From NCBI GenBank assembly GCA_003193925.1, contig PSPG01000001.1:186001-250000 (forward strand): a stretch of DNA of 64,000 bases. Reading direction: 5' to 3'. The translations under genes were made by a program, and so were the position numbers. The notes under the pieces are model-generated. The model was not told where the DNA came from. It worked only from the letters and a program-made list of their open reading frames with translations, and did no database searches. Below are positions 9,919-19,068 of this stretch, one piece after another (the first letter of the stretch is position 1; every line of letters begins with the position of its first letter). This DNA is from Candidatus Thalassarchaeum betae. Its GTDB lineage: Archaea > Thermoplasmatota > Poseidoniia > Poseidoniales > Thalassarchaeaceae.

Positions 9919-9937
9919 ATGGGTTCAAAGAACCCAT
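9919..9937 (+). promoter_or_regulatory. intergenic hairpin ATGGGTTC-AAA-GAACCCAT
   Basis: Perfect 8-bp stem, 3-nt loop; not followed by a T-tract; 33 nt upstream of ATG 9971. Confidence 0.5.
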
Positions 9938-9970
9938 ACGCTCAAATTGGTTCCGAGAAGGCGAGGGTCG

Positions 9971-12900
9971 ATGACAAAGCGCTCAGTCTCCCTCGTGATG
10001 GCAGTTCTGCTACTGTCATACGTCCCAATTCTCGAGCATTCATCGAACCACGACGAGACTTCCCGGGGAGTATGGGTTTTGGATTCGGATGTGGAGAGGA
10101 TCGAGATCTCCCCCGACCCCAACAGCATCCAGGACCTCGGCGCTCCTACCATCTACAACGGCTACGAGGACATCCGCTCTGTTCGCGCCGACTCCGCCAT
10201 CGGGGTCTACACCGAGACAGGGCTCCTCCCAGGGGTCGCGATGACCCTTGAACTGGCCCAGACCCGCTCTGACCTGGCTGTCGTACTCGTCGACGGAAAG
10301 AGCGGCCTCTGGGATGCCAGACAGGAGATTCTCGATGCAGCGGACATCGAGATCAGATCCACCATTCCGCCGTCAGGGTTCCTCGTTCAAGCCGCACCAG
10401 ACGAACTCTCCAAACTGACCCACGTCTCAGTGGTCAAGGCCGTTCACGACGTTCCAGCCGGACTGCTGGTCCACCCGGTGTTCTGGGAGGCTCATGGAGA
10501 CGAGACCATCCTCGTCGAGGTGCTCGGCTGGAAGGACTCCGAACTCATCCGCCACAGCGAGCCCGGTCTCGGTCTAGACGACTCACTGAGCATCGCGGCC
10601 TCGTTGTGGCTGGAAGAGGCATGGTCGCCCGAGCGAGGGAGGATGTGGGGCGAGATCAGCCTCGAAGACGTCTCGCAGATCGTCAGGCACCCATCGGTGG
10701 CTTACGTGGCCCCTCTGCCAGTACTGGCTTTCCACAACAACGAGGCTCGCAACCACATGGGGATCAACACCGTGGAGAACACCTTCATCACTGGGCTGAA
10801 CGGCAGCGGACAGAAGATCGCCGTTGGCGATTCCGGGCTCGACAACGACCACGGTGACTTCACCGGCAGGATTGCAGGGCTGACCTCCGTCACTCCTGGC
10901 GATTCATCCACCGCCGACACTCACGACGGGCACGGCACCCACGTGGCCTGCACTGTCCTCGGAGACGGCTATCGCAGCAGCGGGACCTACCAAGGAATCG
11001 CCCCTGAGGCCCAGCTCTACTTCCAGGCGATGGAGGACGACGACACAGGCGTGCTCTACAGTTACGGCATCAACAGCATGCTGAACTCCGCCTACAACAA
11101 CGGCGCGCGTCTGCACACCGACAGCTGGGGTGCGGGCAGCGGGGCAGGCAGTTACTCGACGCAGTCAGAGGATGCCGACGACCGCATCTCCACTTGGGAC
11201 CAGTACTGGTCGTATCAGGGAATGACGGTGCTCTTTGCCGCAGGCAACGAACGGAACGAAGGCGTCTCGCCGCCGGGCACCGCGAAGAACGTCATCACCA
11301 TCGGCGCCCACGTGAATCGATACAACGGTGCCCCCGAAGAGATGTACTACTGGAGCAGCCGCGGACCGACCGACGATGGCAGGATTAAGCCGGACTTGGT
11401 CGCCCCGGGTGACTACGTCCGCTCTTGCAAGTCCCAAGAGGCCGAGGACGCACAGGGCTCTTGGAGCAACAACTGGTACCTAGAGTACAGCGGGACTTCC
11501 ATGTCCACTCCGGCAGCGGCTGGCACCGCTGTCCTCGTCAGGGAGTACCTGATGGAGGTCGCAGGCAGGCAGGCTCCACAGAGCGCCCTCATCAAGGGGC
11601 TGCTCATCCTCGGCGCCAAGGACATGGGCTCCCGTGACATCCCCAACAATGACGAGGGCTGGGGAAGGGTCAATCTGGTCGACTCGCTGATTCCAGACGG
11701 CGACGTGGGCATCTTCGTGGACGACCGCTCACGCCTCTCCAGTGGGCAGGTGAGCGATTACACGTTCGACATCACGCGCTCGGGTGAGCCGCTGAAGGTC
11801 GTACTGACTTGGTCCGACTACCCCGGCTCGTCATCCTCATCCAGCCAACTCAGGAACGATCTCGACCTCGAGGTAATCTCACCGAATGGGCAAATCACGT
11901 ACAAGGGTAACGCCTTCATCAACGGCCGCTCGGTCACGGGAGGGACCAAGGACTCGACCAACAACGTCGAGGTCGTCCTGATAGACAACGCCGCGACTGG
12001 CACATGGACGGTCCGTGTGCGCGATGCGCAGCATGGTGGCGGGCGAACTTGGCAGCCCTATGCGCTCGCGGTCCGCGGCGTGAACGTGAACGACCTGAGC
12101 CCTGACCCAGCATTCGTACAAAACTCGTTCGAGATTTCCTCCATGATTCCCCAAGTCGGCGAGGAGGTCGACATCTCTGTGCTGATACAGAATCAGGGCG
12201 CCGGCTCCGTAGCTGAACTCGCAGTGATCGCGAGGGCCGACAACGACCTGCTCGGAACTCGGACCCTGAGCATGTCGCCCGGTGAGTCCGCCGAGCTGAC
12301 TTGGAACTGGACACCCGTCCAAGAGGGAATGATCGAATTCACCTTCCACATCGACCCGAGCGATGCGGTGGAGGAGGCCTCGGAGTCGAACAACTACATG
12401 TCTCAGACCGTGGTGGTCAGCGCACCGGGGGTTCGGGTGACCACCGAGCAGGACACCATGACTCTGGCAGATGCGACCGACAGCTCGACGGCTTGGCAAT
12501 TGTCCCTCATGAACACCGCATTGTTCGAGACCAACGCCTCAATCGACGTCACCGACCCCGTGCGAGTGCAGGACGGCGTCGAGTTCGACTGGTTCACGTC
12601 ATTCACTTCGAACACGTTCAACCTCGACGCCGCCGAGACGATCACCGTCGGTCTGACGATGGTCCATCCGGCTCCGCCGCCGCCCGGCCTCTATAGGATG
12701 GTAGTGACCGGGACCGATATGGAGAACGACATCGATTCGGAGCTGATGCTCTACTTCGAGGTCCCGATACTGGCCGAGGCCGACATAGTCCTCCCCGGAG
12801 AGCAGTTCCTAGTCAGCCCGCTCGAGCCGACAGATCTCCAGATTCTGGTCTTCAACGAGGGCAACGGCGCTCAGACCTACGATGTCGAACTCGTCTCCCC

Positions 12901-14473
12901 TGCCGGCTGGCACCTCGGTCTGGACACCCTCGGAGCCTTCGCAGGCTCCTCGCATGGCTCAACCGGCACGCTCGCTAAGGACGCCGGCCGGGCTATCGAC
13001 ATCACGATCAACCCGCCCGGAGCGATGATTCCAGCCGGCTCGCTCTTCAACGCGGCCGTCATAGTTCACTCACGTGTCAGCTCTGACTCCTGGAGCGCCG
13101 ATATCCCCCTGATCGTCAAGGCGATCGACCAAGTCAGCGTGACCCCGTCATCGGACGGCATCGAGCACGAGATCGCCCCGGACGCTCTGCTGGAGATTGA
13201 ACTGGAGTTCAACAACCAAGGCAACCGGCTGATTGACTTCCAGCCTTACGTGAGGAGCATCCCCGGAGGCTGGACCGTCACAGGCGGTCTGAACATGGTC
13301 AGCATCCCCGCAGGTGAAACGGCCGATTGGTCGGTCTCCCTGCAGGGCAACGGCGTGGCCGTCAGCGGCGACCTCGAGTTGAGGTTCGCGACCGAGGACG
13401 GCTACTACGTGGATTGGAACAGGACCCTGGATGTCCTATCTGGTGCGATGCCGACCTTGGTGTTCCACCTAGTCGCCCTCCCGGACGGAACCACTGCCGA
13501 CTACCCGCTCGGAGTATCCGCTCACCCAGTCGGGGCCCCTGGGTTCGACCTCGGTTGGACAGTTACCAACGAAGGCTCCACCACGTGGCGCCCTACGACT
13601 TACATGGAAGTTCCGAATGACGATTGGTCATCGACCTGCGCCGGCCCGTCGACTCTCTCCGCAGGAGCCACTTCGACGGTCTGGTGCACCGTCGTCATCC
13701 CATTGTCCGCCGAGGCCGCTTCCGAGCCGATCGTGACTTTGGTCATGGAGGGCGAGGGAGTTGAGGTGAGAGACTCGATCTCACTGTTGGTCGAGTCCGT
13801 GGCCAGAGTGAGTTGGATCGTCACCAACCAGCAGGTCGCACATGAGGGCTACGAGACCGTGCTCTCCCTCGACCTCCAGAACGTCGGTAACTCGGACATC
13901 TCCCACGTTCTGCAAGCCTCGGGCCCAGATGGGTGGAACCCCCTGATTCTCGATGGCGTGGTAGTCAGCCTGCGCCCGGGCGAGACGCGCAATTTCAAAC
14001 TCGGATTCACACCCAACACCGGAGAGGATGGCACTCTAGTAGTCGAACTTGGGGATTCCGACAACGTCGAGGACTCCACTTTCGTAATCGAAATCGACGT
14101 ACTGCCAGCGAGGACAGAGGAGAGCATGTCCACTATCAAGATGGTGCTGTTCGCAATCCTCATCCTCGCCTTAGCCGGAGGCGTTGGCTTCTTGGTCTAC
14201 TCTAGGACAGTTGGCAATTCGGCGAGCCTGATTAAGACCGAGGCACTCAGCAAGATCGCGGACAGCCTCGGGCTGGGCGAGAAGGAGGTAGAGGACGGCA
14301 GCGGAATCCCGTGTTGGATATGCAGTCAGGACATCGTCCTCGGCGAGGCACTGGCGTGCTCCGAGTGCGGCGCGAGATACCACAAGGCCGGACAGGTCGA
14401 GGGCTGTGATATCGTGTCGATGGGTCATTGTCTGCACTGCGACGCCGAATCAGAGGGGCTTCTAGAAGCGTGA
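9971..14473 (+). CDS. subtilisin-like (S8) protease with CARDB/NEW3-like repeats, C-terminal TM and cytoplasmic RING-like zinc finger
   Basis: Catalytic motifs AVGDSGLDNDHGDF, DGHGTHVACT, YSGTSMSTPAAAG; TM MVLFAILILALAGGVGFLVYS; tail CWICSQDIVLGEALACSECGARYHKAGQVEGCDIVSMGHCLHCD. Confidence 0.9.
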   Translation: MTKRSVSLVMAVLLLSYVPILEHSSNHDETSRGVWVLDSDVERIEISPDPNSIQDLGAPTIYNGYEDIRSVRADSAIGVYTETGLLPGVAMTLELAQTRSDLAVVLVDGKSGLWDARQEILDAADIEIRSTIPPSGFLVQAAPDELSKLTHVSVVKAVHDVPAGLLVHPVFWEAHGDETILVEVLGWKDSELIRHSEPGLGLDDSLSIAASLWLEEAWSPERGRMWGEISLEDVSQIVRHPSVAYVAPLPVLAFHNNEARNHMGINTVENTFITGLNGSGQKIAVGDSGLDNDHGDFTGRIAGLTSVTPGDSSTADTHDGHGTHVACTVLGDGYRSSGTYQGIAPEAQLYFQAMEDDDTGVLYSYGINSMLNSAYNNGARLHTDSWGAGSGAGSYSTQSEDADDRISTWDQYWSYQGMTVLFAAGNERNEGVSPPGTAKNVITIGAHVNRYNGAPEEMYYWSSRGPTDDGRIKPDLVAPGDYVRSCKSQEAEDAQGSWSNNWYLEYSGTSMSTPAAAGTAVLVREYLMEVAGRQAPQSALIKGLLILGAKDMGSRDIPNNDEGWGRVNLVDSLIPDGDVGIFVDDRSRLSSGQVSDYTFDITRSGEPLKVVLTWSDYPGSSSSSSQLRNDLDLEVISPNGQITYKGNAFINGRSVTGGTKDSTNNVEVVLIDNAATGTWTVRVRDAQHGGGRTWQPYALAVRGVNVNDLSPDPAFVQNSFEISSMIPQVGEEVDISVLIQNQGAGSVAELAVIARADNDLLGTRTLSMSPGESAELTWNWTPVQEGMIEFTFHIDPSDAVEEASESNNYMSQTVVVSAPGVRVTTEQDTMTLADATDSSTAWQLSLMNTALFETNASIDVTDPVRVQDGVEFDWFTSFTSNTFNLDAAETITVGLTMVHPAPPPPGLYRMVVTGTDMENDIDSELMLYFEVPILAEADIVLPGEQFLVSPLEPTDLQILVFNEGNGAQTYDVELVSPAGWHLGLDTLGAFAGSSHGSTGTLAKDAGRAIDITINPPGAMIPAGSLFNAAVIVHSRVSSDSWSADIPLIVKAIDQVSVTPSSDGIEHEIAPDALLEIELEFNNQGNRLIDFQPYVRSIPGGWTVTGGLNMVSIPAGETADWSVSLQGNGVAVSGDLELRFATEDGYYVDWNRTLDVLSGAMPTLVFHLVALPDGTTADYPLGVSAHPVGAPGFDLGWTVTNEGSTTWRPTTYMEVPNDDWSSTCAGPSTLSAGATSTVWCTVVIPLSAEAASEPIVTLVMEGEGVEVRDSISLLVESVARVSWIVTNQQVAHEGYETVLSLDLQNVGNSDISHVLQASGPDGWNPLILDGVVVSLRPGETRNFKLGFTPNTGEDGTLVVELGDSDNVEDSTFVIEIDVLPARTEESMSTIKMVLFAILILALAGGVGFLVYSRTVGNSASLIKTEALSKIADSLGLGEKEVEDGSGIPCWICSQDIVLGEALACSECGARYHKAGQVEGCDIVSMGHCLHCDAESEGLLEA

Positions 14474-14479
14474 TTGAAC

Positions 14480-14498
14480 CGCGACCCCTAGGGTCGCG
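14480..14498 (+). promoter_or_regulatory. intergenic hairpin CGCGACCC-CTA-GGGTCGCG
   Basis: Perfect 8-bp stem, 3-nt loop, 38 nt upstream of ATG 14537. Confidence 0.5.
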
Positions 14499-14536
14499 AT
14501 GCCCGAAGTCCTTAGAGGGATGGTGGATTCGGAGTC

Positions 14537-17239
14537 ATGATGAAGCGTAGTCCTTCGACCGCTCTGCTGGCGGCTCTGCTGCTACTCACTGTGGCCTCAC
14601 CACTGGCTTCCGCCGAGGTCTCAGTAGCCCTTTCAGCAAGCCCGATGGCGCAGGAGGCCACCACTGATGACGATGCGGAGTACGACATCACCGTGACCAA
14701 CGACGGCGATGAGGACATCACGGTCACTCTGAGCACCCAGCAAGGCAGCGACTGCAGTGGGTTCTCGTCCTCCTTGGATTCCTACCAGGTCTCAGTCGAC
14801 CAAGGGGACTCTGAGACCGTCAAGCTGACCGTCACTGTGAACGACCAGGCCGATGGGGAGTGCGAGACGACCGTGGACGCCCAGGCTCAGGGAGAGGGAC
14901 TCCCGGGATCACCGGCCACCGATGACGTGACCGTGACCACCACCTCCGGCGATGGAGGCGGCCTGTACTCGGTAAAACTCTCGACCGATGAGTTGACCAA
15001 GACCTACGAGGGAGATGACAACGAGGGTGACAGCGTTGTCTGGGACGTCGAGGTCGAGAACAATGGCGAGCAGCAGGCCAACATCCAACTCGAGATGACC
15101 TCGGACAGCGACTGCGAGTCTGACACCTTGGACGCAACCGTCGACCCACAGGTCCTGCAACTGGAGCCCGAGGAGAATGAACAGGTCGAGGTGACCGTTG
15201 AGGTCCCCGATGGACGCTCCACCGAGGCCGGCAACCACTGCTTCATCCTCAAGGCGACTGTTACGAACGACCCTAACGCCGCCGATCAGGCCGAGGACAA
15301 CCTGACGCTGACCCTCATAATACCGGAGCTGAAGGAATGCGACCCCACCCTGCAGTACACCTCGCACAGCCTCGACCCCGACGAGTCTGCCAGCAACTCA
15401 TTCGAGGTCGAGAACGTCGGCAACACCGAGTGGACCGTCACCGCAAACGCTCAGGCTCAGGATTCGAGCCACGACATCACTGACTGGGTCGACTTCGACA
15501 GCCCGCTCAGTAAACTGCTCTCCGAGGCTGGGGGCTCTCAGGACAGCCATATCTTCACTTTCTCGGTCACCCCAGACGACTCTATCGAGTCGGGCACCCA
15601 GGTGGGCATCAAGATACAGGGACGTGCCGGTACCGCTGTGGGCTGCGAGCGAGTGCTCACGGTCACAGTCGGCCAGAGCCACGCCGCTACAATGACTCTG
15701 AGCAAGAACAAGCTCTCCAACGTCGAGCCCGGAACCTCAGACACAGTCTCAATACAGATAACAAATCTGGGCAACGGGATGGAGACGCTCTCCATAGGTG
15801 CCTCGGGGCTGCCTCCGGGCTGGCAGATATCCTTCTCCCAGAATTCAGTCACAGTTGGCAGCGTGCACTCTGGCAACAACAAGCAGACCATCAGCGCCGA
15901 GGTCTTCGTGCCCGAGGGCGCTAGCGCCGAGGAAGAGACTGTGATCACCTTCTCGGTCGGGCGTGGCGGTGGCAGCACGCCTTACGACACCAAGGACCTG
16001 ACAGTGTCTGTCGACGCACATCACGGCCTGACCACCTCGATTCTGTCCACCCAGCAGACGGGCAGGTCCAACCAGACCGTCCAGTTCCCGATAGATGTCA
16101 CCAACACGGGCAACATCCGCGACACCATCAAGCTCCTGACCTGCGACCCGAGCGACCAGACCGGATGCAACTCCCCCATGTGGGCCTCCTCGTACTCCGA
16201 CTCTCAGGGAAACACGATTACTCAGATCATCCTCGACCCGAGTGAGACCCAGAGGATATACCTGGACATCCTCGTTGAGGGCGAGGAGGATGCCGACTCA
16301 GCGAGCGTGCTCGCCCGCATCGCGATCTATGGCACGACGGTAATCGAAGACCACACTGTGAGCGTAATCGTCTCTAACTACAACTACGGTATGGCGATCA
16401 CACCGCAGAACCCTGGCGACATCCCGGACCAGATCGATGCGACTCTCCCACCGGGAGGCTCGCTTACCACTGCATTCTGGGTCGAGAACATCGGCGACTA
16501 CCCCGGTGGCGACGCCGTGGTGATATCGGTGACCGGGATGGAGTCGTCCGTACTGAGGACAATCACCGTCGAGGGAGTCGAGATCGAGGGAACAGTCTCA
16601 CTGGGACTGGGTGAGAGAGTGCTCATAGAAATCGAGATAGAGGTTCTCGAGGGCGTGGCGGACGGCGTCTCTGGAGTAGTGAAGGTCAGCGCCTACTCGG
16701 AGAAGAACACGGCACAGAGCACCTCGGTTGACATGATCGTCGAGGTCAGGACCATCCATGACCTCAGATTCACCCTCGAGGGGGAGGACGAGCAGACTGT
16801 CGAGTATCCCGACAAGGCCTACTTCTCCCTGTATGTCACCAATCACGGAAACACACTCGAGACGGTCGAAGTCCTGTCCAGCGAGTCGCTCAGGGGTTGG
16901 TCCGTCGATGTGGTCGATGAGGAGTTCGAACTCGAACCCGGAGTCACCCGGGAAATCGAGGTAAGGGTGACCCCACCGAGCGACTTGCTCGATGATGACA
17001 CCTATCTGTTCACTCTGACCGTGCAGCCCGAGGGTCTCACTGTGGCAGGTCAGCCCATTGATCTGACAGTGACATCGGAGATGCCCGCATCGTTCATCGG
17101 CCTGTCCGAGGAGGCAGCTCAGACACTGGTCTACGGCTCCATCATACTAGGATCGATTCTGGTCGTCGTTCTGTTCTTCCGCTCTCGCGCTGAAAACCGC
17201 AGGATAGTGGAAGCACTTGAAAATGAGTTAGAGGACTAG
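14537..17239 (+). CDS. secreted membrane-anchored protein with NEW3/CARDB-like repeats
   Basis: Signal peptide MMKRSPSTALLAALLLLTVASPLASA; repeats such as ITNLGNGMETLS, VTNTGNIRDTI, VTNHGNTLETVEV; C-terminal TM VYGSIILGSILVVVLFF. Confidence 0.8.
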   Translation: MMKRSPSTALLAALLLLTVASPLASAEVSVALSASPMAQEATTDDDAEYDITVTNDGDEDITVTLSTQQGSDCSGFSSSLDSYQVSVDQGDSETVKLTVTVNDQADGECETTVDAQAQGEGLPGSPATDDVTVTTTSGDGGGLYSVKLSTDELTKTYEGDDNEGDSVVWDVEVENNGEQQANIQLEMTSDSDCESDTLDATVDPQVLQLEPEENEQVEVTVEVPDGRSTEAGNHCFILKATVTNDPNAADQAEDNLTLTLIIPELKECDPTLQYTSHSLDPDESASNSFEVENVGNTEWTVTANAQAQDSSHDITDWVDFDSPLSKLLSEAGGSQDSHIFTFSVTPDDSIESGTQVGIKIQGRAGTAVGCERVLTVTVGQSHAATMTLSKNKLSNVEPGTSDTVSIQITNLGNGMETLSIGASGLPPGWQISFSQNSVTVGSVHSGNNKQTISAEVFVPEGASAEEETVITFSVGRGGGSTPYDTKDLTVSVDAHHGLTTSILSTQQTGRSNQTVQFPIDVTNTGNIRDTIKLLTCDPSDQTGCNSPMWASSYSDSQGNTITQIILDPSETQRIYLDILVEGEEDADSASVLARIAIYGTTVIEDHTVSVIVSNYNYGMAITPQNPGDIPDQIDATLPPGGSLTTAFWVENIGDYPGGDAVVISVTGMESSVLRTITVEGVEIEGTVSLGLGERVLIEIEIEVLEGVADGVSGVVKVSAYSEKNTAQSTSVDMIVEVRTIHDLRFTLEGEDEQTVEYPDKAYFSLYVTNHGNTLETVEVLSSESLRGWSVDVVDEEFELEPGVTREIEVRVTPPSDLLDDDTYLFTLTVQPEGLTVAGQPIDLTVTSEMPASFIGLSEEAAQTLVYGSIILGSILVVVLFFRSRAENRRIVEALENELED

Positions 17240-17294
17240 TCACGGCACCAAAGTCGAGTCCGGATAGGCTTATTTCCGGGTCTTAGGTGGATTG

Positions 17295-17324
17295 ACCCGT
17301 CGGTCCCTTGAGGGACCGCCGGGT
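17295..17324 (+). promoter_or_regulatory. nuo operon leader hairpin ACCCG-T-CGGTCCC-TTGA-GGGACCG-C-CGGGT
   Basis: 7-bp plus 5-bp stem with one T/C mismatch, 7 nt before nuoA ATG 17332; TATA-like GGCTTATTTC near 17267-17276. Confidence 0.6.
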
Positions 17325-17331
17325 GATACCG

Positions 17332-17781
17332 ATGACCACAGTTCCCGAGGCCTACATCGCAGTCGCTGTGATGGCTCTCGTCGGCATCGGCTTCCCGGTG
17401 GTCACTTACATCGCTACGGCCTTCCTGAGGCCGAGGAAGGACCCCAACGATCCAAACATGATGCGATCCTGGCTGCTGCCAGGGTACGAGACCGACCAGA
17501 GCCTGTACATCCGCAGGGATAGCACCTACGAGTGCGGCGCCGAGCCGGTCGGGGACGCTCACATAAACTTCCACTTCCAGTATTACTGGTACGCCATCAT
17601 CTTCCTCGTCTTCGACATAGCGTTCATGTTCCTCGCCTTTGGCGGGGTCATCGCAATGCAGGACGGCATCCTAGAACGGCCGGAGGTCTACGGAGCTCTC
17701 GCCACCCTGACCGCGTTCATCGTGCTCATGGGCCTCGGCGTCTGGCACGTCTTCCGCAGGCGAGGCAGAATCTACATCTGA
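17332..17781 (+). CDS. nuoA: NADH-quinone oxidoreductase-like subunit A
   Basis: STYECGAEPVGDAHINFHFQYYWYAIIFLVFDIAFMFL is the NuoA signature. Confidence 0.9.
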   Translation: MTTVPEAYIAVAVMALVGIGFPVVTYIATAFLRPRKDPNDPNMMRSWLLPGYETDQSLYIRRDSTYECGAEPVGDAHINFHFQYYWYAIIFLVFDIAFMFLAFGGVIAMQDGILERPEVYGALATLTAFIVLMGLGVWHVFRRRGRIYI

Positions 17782-17790
17782 GGTGAGCGA

Positions 17791-18387
17791 ATGGCGGAGG
17801 ACGGGCAGAACTACTCGATGTTCAGCAGCAGGATGCTCGTCGATGTAGTCGGCGACGTCACCGACGAGGCACTCAAAGCCAGCCGCATCAAGGACATCCT
17901 CGGGGTCCTCGCTGGAAGAATCTTCAACTGGAGCCAGCGCAAGTCCCTGTTCCCGCTCCACCTCGGCATCAAGTGCTGCGCCCTCGAGATGGCCGCGGCA
18001 GGCGCAAGTCGCTTCGATGCCGAGCGCTTCGGAGTGTTCTTCCGCTCCAGCCCGAGGCAGTGCGACGTCCTGCTAGTCAACGGCCCGATCAGCAAGAAGT
18101 TCGCCGACCCCATCATTCGGCTCTGGGAGCAGATGCCCGAGCCCAAGTGGTGCATCGCCATGGGCGAGTGCTCGATCTCCGGCGGACCCTACTTCCAATC
18201 CTACAACATCCTCGAGGGCGTCGACACGATAATCCCCGTCGATGTCTACATCCCGGGATGCCCGCCTCGACCAGAGGCTCTGATTGACGGCTTCGACAAG
18301 CTGCGACAGAAAATCATCCGCATCGGTGCCATCCCGAGCGACGTCAGGCCGGAAACAGAGGCACCTCTCATCATCGGGGATGAGTAA
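17791..18387 (+). CDS. nuoB: NADH-quinone oxidoreductase-like subunit B
   Basis: GIKCCALEMAA...SSPRQCDVLLV...MGECSISGGPYFQSYN...VYIPGCPPRPEALIDG. Confidence 0.95.
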   Translation: MAEDGQNYSMFSSRMLVDVVGDVTDEALKASRIKDILGVLAGRIFNWSQRKSLFPLHLGIKCCALEMAAAGASRFDAERFGVFFRSSPRQCDVLLVNGPISKKFADPIIRLWEQMPEPKWCIAMGECSISGGPYFQSYNILEGVDTIIPVDVYIPGCPPRPEALIDGFDKLRQKIIRIGAIPSDVRPETEAPLIIGDE

Positions 18388-18399
18388 GGGGGGGTTTCT

Positions 18400-19059
18400 G
18401 TGTCTAAGATCGTTCCAATCAAGGTGCAGAAGGCCGAGGCCGAGAAACTGGCCGCTGCCGTCTCGCAGATGGCCGGCGTCGAGGCCGAGGTGGTCGAGCG
18501 GGTCAATGGGACGCATCCTCGCCCCGTCGTGGTCGGGAACAGCTCCCCTGAGAGTTGGAGGGCACTCGCTGAGATGCTCCACTCAGAGCACGGCGTCGAC
18601 CACTGCTCGATGGTCACCGGCATCCACTGGCCAGAGGGAGACGCGGACAAGAAGTGGGAGGTCATCTACCACCTGATGAGAATCGCGGTCAGAGACCCAC
18701 CAATCGAGGATGGCTTAGTCCGGCCAATCATCGTCGACCCCTCGAAGGTGAAGGGGGCGAGCACGCCTCTGGAGCTGGAGTTCCACGTTCACCTGCCTGA
18801 CACGAGGACTCCTTCGGTCGACTCGGTACAGGACATCTGGGTCGGAGCAGACTGGAACGAGAAGGAGACCTGGGACCTCGTCGGGATAGACTTCGACGGA
18901 CATCAGGGCATGAGACGAGTCCTGCTGCCGCATGAGACCCCGAAGGGCTACCATCCGCTACAGAAGCAGCATCACCTGCGTTACCACGGCTTCGAGGAGA
19001 TGTACGACGATTCCCAAGGATTCATGCGCAAGCCCGCTGATGCTGGCAGGATCAAGTGA
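18400..19059 (+). CDS. nuoC: NADH-quinone oxidoreductase-like subunit C
   Basis: ADWNEKETWDLVGIDFDGHQGMRRVLLPHETPKGYHPLQK is a NuoC-like C-terminus; position between nuoB and nuoD. Confidence 0.88.
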   Translation: MSKIVPIKVQKAEAEKLAAAVSQMAGVEAEVVERVNGTHPRPVVVGNSSPESWRALAEMLHSEHGVDHCSMVTGIHWPEGDADKKWEVIYHLMRIAVRDPPIEDGLVRPIIVDPSKVKGASTPLELEFHVHLPDTRTPSVDSVQDIWVGADWNEKETWDLVGIDFDGHQGMRRVLLPHETPKGYHPLQKQHHLRYHGFEEMYDDSQGFMRKPADAGRIK

Positions 19060-19068
19060 GGTGACAGA

